A stretch of DNA of 64,000 nt from Straminergon stramineum (taxonomy: Eukaryota; Streptophyta; Bryopsida; Hypnales; Calliergonaceae). The notes beneath the pieces are model-generated. The model was given only the letters and a program-made list of their open reading frames with translations. It was not told where the DNA came from and did not search any database. The first letter of the stretch is position 1. Each line of letters starts with the position of its first letter. The stretch lies in contig OY987265.1 in the NCBI GenBank assembly GCA_963920665.1, forward strand, positions 23,627,001 through 23,691,000. Reading direction: 5' to 3'. A program made the translations under genes and the position numbers. Shown here piece after piece: positions 44,865 through 57,485 of this stretch.

Positions 44865-47800
44865 TTAGATTACGACTTTTCTTGTGGTGTATTGTGATGG
44901 GCACATAGCATTGTTTAACCAATGATGGGGATTTCTTTTGCTCCTCAAATAATGAGGCATGGCAACTTTCTAGCTAGCCAATGATTCTCTACAACTTTTT
45001 AGTCAACCAAAGACACTGACATTGCAACTACATCTTTCCAACCTTCCAACCAACCAATGATTCTCTCCAAATTATAATTGAATTCCCTCCTAAGCATTCA
45101 AGGAGGCATTACCCTTCCTCCAAGAGGGAATGGTTTAGACAATGTTATGGCAAAGTGGTACAAATTGTCATTTTCCCAAAAATAAAAATTAAAAGAACGA
45201 CCAAAGTGCCATTTTTGAAGTACATCCAAAGAAAATTGTCAAAGGTAGTGTGAGCTCCATAGTTGTCACCTAGGCCTCAAAATTTTCTTTTTTTCTAGTT
45301 GTGCTGATTTTTAATCCAATTTATAGTCAAAAATACCAAAAAAGAATATTTACATTGTGTTTGATAGAAGTCCCTACAAATAGAGTGTGTTAGTCCTAAA
45401 AGTCCATAAAGTGCCTTAAGCACTTCCATTACCAACTTCCAATGTGCAATTTGGTGTTTAAAAGGCCAAATAGGAGTTTGGGGATAGTTCTAGATTTTGT
45501 TGGCCAAAATAATCAAACATACCTAATTTAGATTATAGTGGAAGAAACCTTTGAGTGGATGTGATAAAAACTTAGATTATAGGAATTAGAGGGTTAAGGT
45601 GGAAATTGTCTCCTTTAGTCTTAGAAATACATTTGGATGACCCACATAGAGATCACCATCCAATTCAGCAAGAATTTGAAAAAGTCATTTTTTGCTCTTT
45701 ACATGTAAATTCCACCAATTAGAAGATTATGCAATTGAGGAATGGAGAGAGGTGTTTTCAGCTTAAAAAACATGCCAGGAACTCAACGGTGAGGTCGGTT
45801 CACAAAGATTCCCTAATATGGAAATGATTCCTAATTGACTTCCTCCACAAAGGAATTAAATCAATAGGTGTTAATTTAATACCTTCAATAGAAAGCATAA
45901 GGTACATGTGAAAACTTGCATTTAACCTTTGGAAGCTTCCAAGTTGTTCCCCCAAAAAATTCATAATTTTCTAGATTACAAAAGATGACTCCTTGGAAAA
46001 TCAACCATATTACCAACATTGGAAAATTCATAGAAATTACCTAAGTAGTGATAAAATCCCACTAAAAATTGGGATAGCTTTTTTTAGCATAAATAAGTGT
46101 TGTCCAAATTTCAAGGCATTCCAACACCAACAGGTACCAAAATTGATGGCAGACTTTTAACAAAATTTCAAAACATTCAATGAGTTGATTAGTGTGTCTA
46201 AGAGCATACAATGTCCAAATGAATTCAATTGGGACTCTTTTCTTACTTTCTTGAACCTTCTAAACAAATTTGGCTAGTCAAAACCTTGAGAAAAGACAAA
46301 CTCAAAATTTTGGTTTTTTCACCCTTTTAAGTAGTTAGCAAATGTTTTTGTAGAAAATCCTCCAAAAAGACTTGTTTACCAACACTTGTATGTTCCGTAG
46401 TCTTGAAGTCTTGGTCTACTAACAATTATTCTAAACCAAGCTTCTTGAATGAGATTTCTCAACCTTGGTTGTAGAATATCCCTCTAAAGCCTAGACATTG
46501 GAATACATGGTCCTTCATGTTGTGCTGTAGTCATTTGGAGAAAATAGGGTTGGATCCAAATTCTCAAAAGTCCACTTACTGATGAACTAGTTTCCTTTTT
46601 GTTTTTGAAATTCGGGCCTAAATCCCCCAAATGGTGAAACAATCATCCTCTACCTTATTTCCCATGTTCAATTCTTAATTAACTAACCATTTTGTATTTC
46701 ATTTTAAAATTTGTGCCTAAACCCCCCCAAATGACAAGGCTTTGCCTTAGTACCAACTTTTAAGTGTCTCCATTTTTAATTTTTTTTCAGTTGGTGGGTT
46801 CCCTTTGTACTAAATCCAAAAAGATGGTTTAGTTATGCTAAAAATTGGCCCAACCAGCCAATAAGCTTGACCAGGAGGCCACCAAGCCAATAGCTTATCG
46901 GCCATGTCAGAAGGTCAGAAGCTATAGGAGGAGGTCCTTAAATGGAGTTGGCATTTTGAAGCAACCATAGGAGTGGCCCATATATAGAGCATGTGGTTGT
47001 TGAAATGGACACCATTTTTTGAGGTAGGAAAATGTGACTACAAGTGTGTGAATGTAGGGCAGTGAGCAATGCTTTTGGACTACTAATATATGTGATTCAC
47101 TAATCATGAATACATCATTTAATTGTGAACACAGAATTCAAGATGACAATAAGAAAGAAATGATAAATATAAAGTTTAGGGTACATATTTCTCCTGCTCA
47201 ATTTAGAGCATCACCACTCATTCTCACCAAAGCTAGCCGAAACGATCTAGGGCGGGCCCCGTGAGAAAAAAGTAGTCCACTAAGGACCCGGCCTAGGACA
47301 AAAAGAGACCGGTCACTCCTAAAGTCTCTCACCAAACACAAGGAACCCATCCCTACCATCCTTCTTATTTGGGTACTTGATCTTGTCAGGTTGTTGGTTT
47401 GCATGCTACAATACATTATATCTTGCATTTTTTAATCAATTGGCATGTTGATTGGCTCCTTGGTTTGCGAAGACATTAATACTTTGAGATTGACTTCGTT
47501 TGGCATGTCTCGAGGGCGGGAATGAATGGGGTAGAGTAGATGCCTAAAGGGAACAGGGCCCGGACTACCCCATTCCCCCAACCATGTTTGGCAAAAATGG
47601 GTGGCGATGCTCTTCGGACACTCTATTCCCACATTATGGAACTTTCTTGAACATAGTAAGCTCCCACTTCATCTACTTCTGGACCAATTTGCTCTTTTCA
47701 AAGGCACATAACAATTCATTACTACTAAAGTCTATGACCATTATTAGCAACCAACAGACTTTCCACTTTGGATAATTGCATCTAATTCAAAAAATTATTA

Positions 47801-47974
47801 TTTAAATTGCAATTTATTTCTTTTATATTTCTCTTTCTCTATCTACCAAAAAAAGTTGGAAATCACTGGACAACCAATTTCTTCCACACATTTGTTTTTC
47901 TCCTTAGATGTGCCATTCTTGAGCCTTCTACCTTACCTTGAGTTATTAATTTCACATACATACGTGCTGGTTAA
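44865..47974. other. AT-rich intergenic with one GC-richer hairpin region
   Basis: No gene is supportable. At 47198-47600 composition becomes GC-richer. A ~100 bp imperfect inverted repeat at about 47498-47598 pairs GCGGGAATGAATGGGGTAG with CTACCCCATTCCCCCAACC and has outer arms CGTTTGGCATG / CATGTTTGGCAAA. This looks like a decayed small inverted-repeat transposon. The small frames on both strands are artefacts of that composition. Confidence 0.45.
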
Positions 47975-48133
47975 TTAACCCTTAAAGGACATACTGGTGA
48001 CAGTAGAAATCCTCCTTTCTGGAACCGTCTGACATCATCTACTTTAAAAAAATAAAAAATATTCATTGGGCCACTTGTAGCTAACAGGCTCTTGTATTTT
48101 ACCTCTTTGCAATGAAATGTGTTTCATTTGTTT

Positions 48134-48183
<50 letters not shown>

Positions 48184-48322
48184 TTGGAGGTCAGACTACT
48201 ATAGAAGACCTACCCTTTTCTCAAAAAATTCAGAGGATGAATAGTCATAGTTTTGTCCTACATGGAGAGATTCTTTGTCATCCATTGGACACAAAACTTC
48301 CGCTTCGACGTTTAAGGATTAA
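47975..48322. mobile_element. TTAA-bounded element with internal (AT)n tract (copy B)
   Basis: Left end TTAACCCTTAAAGGACA; right end CGACGTTTAAGGATTAA. The right ~45 bp match the right end of 1891-2035. The interior contains an uninterrupted (AT) tract of about 44 bp at 48137-48180, which accounts for much of the length difference from the 145 bp copy. Non-coding. Confidence 0.65.
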
Positions 48323-48879
48323 ACCAAATAAGGAAGACACCTGATGGGGTCCCAAATTTTGGAAAAAAAAATAGCCTTGGGTTTTGAAATTCCAAAGAAC
48401 TCAGAGTAATGAAGAGAGTAAGGTTTTAGAACTAAAATAGAATTTCTACAAACCAGAGTGAGTTAAATAAAACCAGACTAAGTGAGGAACTTTAAATTCC
48501 AAAATTTGCAATTCTAAAATCGAGTGCTTCAGAAAAGTTGGGCCAGATTATTTTGGTGCCATTTTGACACCAAAGGCCACATACAGGTCATTCTGGCATC
48601 ATTTTATCCATACTAGGTTGGTATGGAGGTTGGCACCAAATTAACTTAATTGCATTTCAGTGCACTATAGTGGCACCATGTTCTCATACCTTGAAGTTCC
48701 TGATGTGACTTTCAAAGAACGTAAGTTAGTGACTGAGAGGAGTGAGGGCCCCAAAATCAGAGTTTTCAATGTCAACCAGGGTTGACCGAGGCTGAATTTC
48801 AAAGACCAGTGTTGAAAGCTCCAAACCAAATGCCAGAGTAATGGTGAGGACTAAAATAACAAATTGAGAGTTTTTAGGG

Positions 48880-48925
48880 TTTTTTGAAACAAATGAAACG
48901 GAATTTCATTGCAAAGGCAAAATAT
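48880..48925 (-). repeat. Short LINE-tail-like fragment
   Basis: Shares TTTTTTGANACAAATGAAA and GGAATTTCATTGCAAA with 10303-10341, probably the 3' tail of the same retrotransposon family. Confidence 0.45.
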
Positions 48926-51191
48926 AAATTGAGCTAGAGTTGGATTCAATAGTAGAGTGACTGTGAGGTTGAGTGAACTTACAATTCAAGCATACTTGAC
49001 CAAGTTAACCCTCCATTTGTTGAAGCTTACTACATGCTGGTCTAAGCAGAATTTGAAGAAAACTCATTTGTGGAGCTTGGATCTTGTCTTTGACGTGTTG
49101 GATCTCAATTCAATTACAAATACAAGTGCAAATAAGGAGACGAAGTTGTGAAATTAGCACTTAGTACTTGAAGAAGAGAAGAAAGAAGGTTAGAATTGAT
49201 TGTGCACCAACCATTAGGGAATAGTTGACTTTTTTGACCATGTTGGGATTTTGATTAAAAGACAAGGGGAAAAAACAAGTATTAGAATTAGTTGACTTTA
49301 GGGGTTTGAGAATTTAATTATTAGTTAGTAAAAGTCAAAACAAGCTTGTCTTTAAGTTTGATTGACTATTAAACCATTTAGCAAATAGTTATTTGATTTG
49401 ATTTGATTTGAAAAAACATCTTGAAAGAAAAAGAGGAAATGAGAAAGAAATATAGAAAAAGAAAAGAGAATTTTGGAATAAGGAAGGAGCTAGAACTCCT
49501 TTAGCCACAACTTGACATTCAAATACAACTTCAAAAATATGAACTGAGGTTGAAGGCATTTGCAACGATGTTATGTTTATGGTGCATGATGATGTGCATC
49601 ATCGAATGTGCAAGACTTGAGGTTAGTCTTTAAATTTCTTTTCCCCATTTGCTCATTTTCACAAAAAATTATATGAGATTAAAATCAAAACAATAGTCTT
49701 AGAAGTTTGAGGTTGAGGTCAAACTACAAGGGTCATTTGAAAATTAAGATTTAAGCTTGAAAGTAGTTAGAAAATCTCAATAAATTTCCAAAAAGATATT
49801 ACACAAGAATTAGATCAAAATTCCCAAAGTTATACTTGGATGAAAAATAGTCTTAGAAGTGGATGAAAAATTAGGAAGTCATTCAAAAGAATCAAGAAGG
49901 GAATCTTAGAACCTAGGGTAGAAGTAGAAGTGAAAAGTGAAAAAGAAAAGTTAATTTTGAAAGTAAAAGTAGAAGAAATTGATGGATGAAGTTTGATGAA
50001 CTGGTTGACGATCAAACTTTATCAATAGATAATTTTTGCTCCAAAAGTCAAAAGTCTAAGTATTTAACCTTTTGGGAAAAATAAAATTAGGAACTTTTCC
50101 TTAAAATACTTTAGACCTAAAAATAGCAAGTAGGATTAAAAGTTTAAAAACATAGTTAAAACTTAGGAAACCAAAAGGAATCTTTTGAAGGTAACTTAGG
50201 AACAATTTAGTGATAGAGTCAAAGAAAAAATATTTTTAGGTTTCTAAAACTACCTTAACCTTAAGAAATAGATTAGTATTGAAGAAGTTAGAGTAGGATG
50301 AAGTTTTGATTAAAATTAGGGTGGATTTGGATGAAAGTCAACCAAAGTTGAGCAAATCAATTAGAAGTCAGAACTTAGATAGAAGATTAAAAACCAAAAA
50401 TATCCAAAAAAATCCTCATCTAATTTCAATAGCTAGAATAGGAGAAACATACAGACGAAATTTTAGAGATTAGTTTAGACATCAAACTTCATATGTGGAT
50501 AACTTTTAGGAAATTAGTCCAAATACAATGAACTTTACCATTTTAGAAAGGGCATAAAGAGCTCTAAATTTTCATATAATTAAAAAAAATTCTTGACTAA
50601 CTCCATTGGTCTTCGGATTTGGTTGTTGTAGCCAAAACCGGACATAATTACTAATTCGTTTGATTTAGTTAGCATTTGCAATTAGGAAGTAGAAACAACA
50701 AAGAAGATCCATTACTTGGAAGGTGTAAGTGAACCACACGTATTAGACACCCATTAGGATTTTTACTATGACAAGTCACTAAGAACCTGGTTGTATTTAC
50801 ATTATTCCAAGGGTGAGAATAAAGCGCCCATAGGTAGCATAACTAACAAAGATTGCATATATAATAAGAGGGAGACTCACATATAGTGATCTACATATGC
50901 TCATAAATTTGTGGCATGTTTCCACCAATGTTTTTTTCTTGCACATTGAGAATCTCATATTGAAGAGAATTGTTTTATTTCTTTGCTTGCAACTTTGAGT
51001 GAATATGATAAAATTGAAAGAAAAAAATCCAAAAAAAGAAATGAAGAAATGAAAAAAAATTACTTAAAAGAAATGAAGAAAGAACCTTTGATCCTATTGA
51101 TTGGGACTACAAATAACTGATGAAATCTTATTGCAATGGTTATTGTTCATGGCAAGCTTGGCCTAGTGTGTAAAGTTTGAAGACCTAGGTC
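48926..51191. other. AT/purine-rich intergenic, no gene
   Basis: A-rich sequence with many TTAGAAGT- and AAAGAAAAAG-type stretches and a short TTTGATTTGATTTGATTTG run near 49395. No open frame of note; no gene is seen. Confidence 0.55.
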
Positions 51192-52094
51192 TTAACCCCT
51201 AAAGGACTCACTTTGGGCTTTTTGAGAACTTAGGCAGGCTCTGTTGACTTTATAAATTGGAAGTTTTGCAAGATTTTCTTAGGATGGATGTGACTCATCA
51301 TAATCTACATGTGAAGCTTTGTTTCAAGTCATTATGATAAATATTGCAAAAGTTAGAACGTTTTGTTTGATTTTAATGTCAAACTAGGCAGTAAAAAATA
51401 TATTCTAAAAAAATATTTATTAAATTTTTGGAGATTTAATAAATTGATAAATACTCAAAAAAAATTGAACCATTCAATTTCAAATAATAATGAGGTAAAA
51501 GTTACAAGGATTTTTACTCTGTGGGCAATGAAGGTAGAAAAAAATTCCAAGTCGTCTTCTACTCTCAATTTTGAAAATTTTCAAAGAAAAATTCAAAAAT
51601 AGGATATTCATTTCTTACTTGAACATTTCACCATTGTGATTAACAATTTCCTATTTTTCATGAAAGTTACTAGCATATTAGTTTTTCTTTCATTTAGCAT
51701 GACCTTCTATTTAACAATTTTTTTTAAGATGATTATAAAAAAAATTTGGGTTAAATTTTTTTTTCACATGTTTTCAATTCATTTTCTAGAATACTAACAA
51801 AATGCACAAGTTTTAGAACATACAAGTAATTTTCTAAAAATGTTGAAAGACAAAAACTTCACCTTTCGAAAGGGCCAAAAAGCCTACATTTTGAAGTTTA
51901 GGCACATTGAACTTGCAATCGATGAAGATGTTTGCTCTAAAATTTTAGGAAAATTTACTGGAAAAAGTCAACTAAAAGATTCTATGGTTGGATTCATTAA
52001 AAAATAATTATTGATGAAGATTTTGACCTTGCTTTGGGGATGAGTATTTTGAAGGGTTTAGGGCCTCTAAACATGATGGTCCTTTAGGTGTTAA
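51192..52094 (+). mobile_element. TTAA-bounded non-autonomous DNA element (copy G)
   Basis: Left end TTAACCCCTAAAGGACTCA; right end reverse-complements to TTAACACCTAAAGGACCAT, giving ~15-16 matched bases. Flanks AGGTC and GAAGG show no longer duplication. The 903 bp interior does not resemble the other subfamilies. Non-coding. Confidence 0.75.
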
Positions 52095-52374
52095 GAAGGT
52101 ATGTTTATAATCAAAAAAGAAGCCAATCTAAGTGAAGACTTCATTGAATATTTTTGAAGGACAACTTTGACATTATTGCATCTTCAAACCATTTATCAAA
52201 ATTAGAATTTTTTTTCCTGTGGATTTAAGTATTTACATAATTAGCTCTCTATGAATATTCTTTATTTTTAATATTTTAAAGAAATATTTTTACATGTTTA
52301 AATGACATGAGGACTACCCTTTTAAATTTCAAATGTATTATTTTGTAGGGAAAAAATATTTTTTGATACAAAAT

Positions 52375-52895
52375 TTAACCTCAAAAGGACCATGTTAGTA
52401 TCGTTTTGGGACAACATAGTGTTTCCAATCATCCATTTACAAATGGAAAGTTTTGTTTTTTTCTTTGAAATTTTCACACAAAATATGGTTGAGGAATAGC
52501 TTTAAGGTGCAACAATTTTCATGACAATTTTTACTACATGATTAAAAAGTTATTATATGATATCTTTTTGGAGCTCGAGCAATGCAGGTAACTTAGAAAA
52601 AAATATTTTTTTAAGAAATCAAAATTGAAAATTAGTATTCCAAAGTTACAAGGAGTTTTAGTTTGCAGACATTTGTAGAATCTTTACACTCAAATAAAAT
52701 TTGAAGCCCTTCATTTTATCAATTTTCAATATTTTTGGAAAAAAAATATAAGATCATAGGATGATTGTATATGGCTTATTACAACTCTAAAACCATAGGG
52801 ATTGATATTTTTCAATTTTATCACTAAATTCTTAACAATTTGTTATTTTAAAGCATTCTCTACTTCTTTCTACTTAATATTTTTTTCAAGCATAA
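52375..52895 (-). mobile_element. Truncated TTAA-family element (copy H), inverted relative of copy C
   Basis: Starts TTAACCTCAAAAGGACCAT and then follows the reverse complement of 5255-4680 (TTTGAAATTTTCACACA, TAGCTTTAAGG, AAAAAGTTATTATATGAT, ATTCTCTACTTCTTTCTACTT). Similarity stops near 52895, so the distal end is missing. Confidence 0.65.
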
Positions 52896-53305
52896 ATATG
52901 AAAAAGAAATCTTGAAATTTTTTATATATATTCCCAACTTATGAATCTGAGTTGCAAACTATAGGATCTACAAACTTTTGGGTAAAAAGTTTGAAAGGTG
53001 AAATCTAACTATTTGGGAAGAGTTGAAAATACTTCTTCTTGGAATCCAAGCATCATGATCTTGCAATTGGCAAGGTTTCTTATTTTAAAATTCTAGGAAG
53101 GTGTACTCTACTAAGTTAAGTAAAGGATACTATGGTTGGTTTTTAAAACATGTATCTTCAAATTTCAAACTTACTTTAATAGAAGAAAAAATCAAATTTA
53201 GAGAATATATTCTAGGAATAAAATGTTCATTTTAATATATGAGAATGCTTAGAGTATAATAAAAGCTTATATTTGATACATTTAAAAACATTATGGCTTA
53301 ATCGC

Positions 53306-54407
53306 TTAACCCCTAACTTCCTAACCAACCATGTATGGTTGATTTAAAATTTCAAGCTCATTTTCATATGTGTAATGAAATTCATTTAACCATTTAGAAA
53401 AATTTTACAAAAAAAATTGAAGATGAACTATTGGAATCTTTTATTTTTCATTGAAAAAGGTAAACATTTGATTTTTGAGAGTCCCTCAAAGGCAAATTTG
53501 TACCATTAGTGGGAGAGTAAAGCTTACCAAGTTTACTTCATTTCCTAGCTTTGAGCAAAGCTTGCCAATTTCACTTCATTAGAGATCTAAAAATTATATT
53601 CATCCATTTGATTTGAAAAAGGTCCTAATGGAAAGAGTGAAGTGTTTTTTAGACATAAGAGAAATTTTGAGGGCTCAACATGCCTATTTTAGGTTTGTTC
53701 CCTTGTGTGTTCCCTGTGCTGTCTAGGAATGTCTAGCTGTTGGTTGGAAAATAAAGAAAAAAAAAGAAAAAAGAAAAAATCTTAGTTCTGAAATGTGAAA
53801 AAAAGTTGAAAAAAAAAGATTTTTTTTTTGACGTGGCACAATCTCGGCCATATCAAACTGTAGCAGTGGCGTAGTTCCTGTTTTCCTTGTAGCTTGAGAA
53901 CTCACAGGCATGTACAACCCTCAAATCTCCCCTACTATTTTCACCTTTAAAAATTTAGATATGCAAGTGTTGATTTGGAGTCATTTGTGATTACTACATA
54001 TAAAAAAATTGCATTTTAACAATTGCAAGGTAGATTGTGTAATGAGTTTGATAGCTCTTTATTTGAACTTAAGGTTTTTGGAAGTGCATTTTTGTGTGCT
54101 AACACAATTTCTAGTTTATCATGTCACCTCCAATCACAAAAAATTCTTATATGCAATTTTTCAAATATTATAGGAAAGGGCAAAAATACTAAAAATAGAA
54201 TACAAACATTTCTCTTGTTATAATCTCACAACTCCTATGCAATTTCAAACTCAAAACTAGTATACACTAATAAGCAAGCTCTTTAAACATCTACACAGTT
54301 AGATTTAAAAAAATACTAATTTGCTTCATTGGGGATAAATATAAACCCATGCTTTTTTGGTAGGGCCAGAATACACAATTTGAAAGGCCTAGGTACTCAA
54401 GGGTTAA
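53306..54407 (+). mobile_element. TTAA-bounded element (copy I) interrupted by another repeat
   Basis: Left end TTAACCCCTAACTTCCTAACC, right end GGTACTCAAGGGTTAA. The interior matches 56471-57292 in order (GAGTAAAGCTT, GCTTTGAGCAAAGCTTGCC, GATTGTGTAATGAGTTTGAT, AACTTAAGGTTTTTGGAAGT). About 280 bp at 53655-53936 is absent from that relative and matches 10721-11005, so it is a later insertion. Confidence 0.7.
53655..53936. repeat. Dispersed ~280 bp repeat, copy 2, inserted in copy I
   Basis: Same ordered blocks as 10721-11005 (GCTCAACATGCC, TTCCCTGTG, TGTCTAGGAA, TGACGTGGCA, GGCATGTACAACCCTC). Comparison with the uninterrupted relative at 56471-57292 (GTAAAGTATTTTCATGATTT) marks the approximate boundaries. 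No clear target duplication. Confidence 0.6.
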
Positions 54408-54459
54408 CTCCTTAGGGACTAGGGGTAGTCCAAATTTTCAAGATTGTGAAGATGTATTA

Positions 54460-55353
54460 TTAACCTCTAAAAGACCATTGTCCCTTCGGGGGACAAATGG
54501 GATTTCGGGTAGGTACCTATAGTCTCAATTTTTGCCCGGATTTTTTGAAACTTTTTATGAAGATAGAAAAATTAATAAGATTTGTAAGAATATAATTTTT
54601 TTATGTGGTGCTTGGGAACAAAAATTATGCCCAAATAATCTCAAAACAAGGGATAGGGGGCAACAAAAGAAAAATTCAATTTTTAATTCAATTTTTTTTC
54701 CCTCATAGATTATATTTTTGTCTACATGGAAAGCTTTGATTCATTCCATTTGTATTTGTTATGAGAATATTACCGACAATCTTGTTCTTCAAGCAATTAG
54801 AGCATCTTCTTGAAAAAATAACTTGTGGGATTCATTTCTAAATGCAATTTTTACAATTTAAAAAAAAAAGGTCCACACCGATTAATTTCCTTTGTAGAAC
54901 AATATCACCATTGGGATTTGTGCATTTGAATTCCATCTTAGAGATATTAATAATTTAGATTTTCCTTCTATCTTGTACCTACTTGTACTTAATAATTTTC
55001 TAAAGAATAAAAATTAATTTTTTTAATATTTTCTTTTTTTCCCTAGACTCTCAACTCAAGTCTCCACTATAAAGATTAAAAGCTCAAAACTTTGTAATGC
55101 AAAAAATTAAAGTAAAGAAGGTTCAAAGTCAAACAATCTAGTCCTGCAATGTGTGGAAAAACTTGTTTTCTTCAATCTGTGTGGTCAAAATCTCTAAAAA
55201 AAATTCCACACATTCTCATACTATTTAGGTGCAAGATCCGACAGTTAGATATGCAAAAAGTAAAATTTTCAAATTTTCTTACTCTTTACTATAGAAATGG
55301 CAGTTTTGAGTGTTTTTTTTGTAGAAAGAAGGCCTTGGTCCTTTAGGGGTTAA
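54460..55353 (+). mobile_element. TTAA-bounded non-autonomous DNA element (copy L)
   Basis: Left end TTAACCTCTAAAAGACCAT; right end reverse-complements to TTAACCCCTAAAGGACCAAGG. The interior is homologous to 55739-57485. The flanking bases beyond TTAA do not match each other. The 894 bp contain only random frames. Confidence 0.75.
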
Positions 55354-55738
55354 ATGCAACTTAGAATAAAGATTTCAATCTGACTCAAACAATGGTTGTA
55401 AAATATGATTCCTAGATCATATCCATGTGGGTAGATCAACTAGTAAACAAACCAATATTTTTCAATAAACATTTGAAGCCAAAAATTGAAAAATCCTTCT
55501 AAAACTTATTGTAGATTGAATATTTGTGATTTTCACAACAATTTTTTCCTTGAAGTTTAAAATGTTAAACTCTTATCACAGTGAGTTTTTGAAGATTTTA
55601 TTTATTTTTTATTCAAGTTGTTTTTGAAGGGTTATTTTTGGAACTAAAAAGTTCATTTTTGTAGTTAAATCTACTAGTATCCTTTGAATTATAGAATATT
55701 TATGAAGCCAAGTCTTCAAAATCTATATTGTACAAATA

Positions 55739-57485
55739 TTAACTCCTAAAGTCCCAAAAGACCATTTAGAAAACTCTTAGAGGTTTGGGCAAGTATCTAT
55801 GATCTTAATTTTTGGCAAGATCTTTTGAATTTATTTTCAAGATTGGAGAATTGCTTAACTTGTGGGGGATATAATTTTTATTTCAATTGGTGACCAGGAA
55901 CAAAAGATATGGCACTGCAAGCCTAAAATTGGTGAGGGTGGACACCAACAAAAAATAACTTGACATGATTTTTTTAAAATTTATTTCTTAAAGATTATCT
56001 TTTTTTCTATGTGAAAAATTTTTATTCATTCCATTTGGATAAGTGATGTGAAAGTTATGAAGCTTCTTGTTTTTTAGGCAATCTTAGCAAATTCTTGAGA
56101 AAAATAATGTATTGGATCTCTTTCTAGACTCAATTTGAATAATCCCCCCCCCAAAAAAAGTTGCACATTGTCTAGTTTTCTTTCAAAACAATCTCACCAT
56201 CAAGATTAGTGTGTTTCAATTCCATCTTAAAACTATGAACAATTTTGTTTTCTTTCTATTTTGTACATATTTCGAGTTAACTAGTTTTGAAAGAATGACA
56301 ATCACAAGGAGGTTTGGGAATTTTCTTTTCCTAACTCTCAATTCAATTCTTCAATATAAAAAATGAAAATTCACAATTTTTTGTACAAAAATTTTAAGTT
56401 AAGAGGATCAAAGGCCTTATAAAGTTATAATCTAGTTAGGCTAAAAGCCCAAAACTCGTTTTCTTCACTTGAAACCCTAACTGCCTAACCAACCCTGTAT
56501 AGTCGATTTGAAATTTTAGATTCATTTTGGGATGGGCAGTTAAATTCTTGTGACTAGTTAAAATTTTTTTATGGGTAGTTTCAAAGTTTAATTACTGAAA
56601 TTTTTGTTTTTTTCAATGAAAAAGGTAATGCTTGATTCTTGAGAGGTCCTCAAATGCATATATGTATCTTAATGAAAGAGTAAAGCTTGCAAATTTTCCT
56701 TGATTTCTTGGCTTTGAGCAAAGCTTGCCAATTTCAACTAATTTGAGATCGAAAAAATTGTACTTATCCATTTGCTTTGAAAATGGTTCAAATGGAAAGA
56801 GTAAAGTATTTTCATGATTTTCACCATTGAAAATTTAAACATATAAATGTTGATTTGGAGTTAATTGCAATTTCTACTCTATAAAAAAATTGCATTTCAA
56901 CAATTGCAAGATGGATTGTGTAATGAGTTTGATAGCTCTTCATTTGAACTTAAGGTTTTTGGAAGTGCATATTAATGTGCTAACACAATTTCTAATCGGT
57001 CATGTCACCTCTAATTCCGGAAAACTTTTATATTCAAATTTTTGAAACATTGTGGAGAGGGACAACATACTAAAAGTAGAAGACATACATTTCTTTTGCT
57101 ATAATCTCACAACTCCTATGCAATTTTTGCACTCAAAATTGGTAGGCATACTAATAAGTAAGCTCTTTAAACATCTATACGGTTAGATTTAAAAATAAAA
57201 ACATAATTTCCTTCATTGGAGATAACTATAAGCCCATGTTCTTTGTTCTTAGTCGAAACACACTTGCAAAGGCTTAGGCACTCAAGGGTTAAACACTTAT
57301 ACCTTGTGATCAATATGGTCAAAGATTTTGATATTTCTTCCAAACATTTTCCTACTAGTCTAATGCAAGATCCTGCACGGTTGGATATGTAGAAGAAACA
57401 AATGTTTAAAATTTATTGTTTACATTGCAAATGACATTTTTGAGTGGTTTTAGATGGAAAATTGCCTAGGGACTATTGGGCTTAA
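55739..57485 (+). mobile_element. TTAA-bounded element (copy M) with a nested insertion
   Basis: Left end TTAACTCCTAAAGTCCCA; right end reverse-complements to TTAAGCCCAATAGTCCCTAGG. The two halves (55739-56470 and 57289-57485) together follow the uninterrupted relative at 54460-55353. They are separated by another TTAA-family element at 56471-57292. Confidence 0.7.
56471..57292 (+). mobile_element. TTAA-family element (copy J) nested in copy M
   Basis: Interior matches 53306-54407. The right end CACTCAAGGGTTAA is intact; the left end is decayed to TTGAAACCCTAACTGCC. It sits within copy M between GTTTTCTTCAC and ACACTTATACC, the position where the relative at 54460-55353 reads continuously (GTTTTCTTCAATCTGTGTGG). 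Confidence 0.7.
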
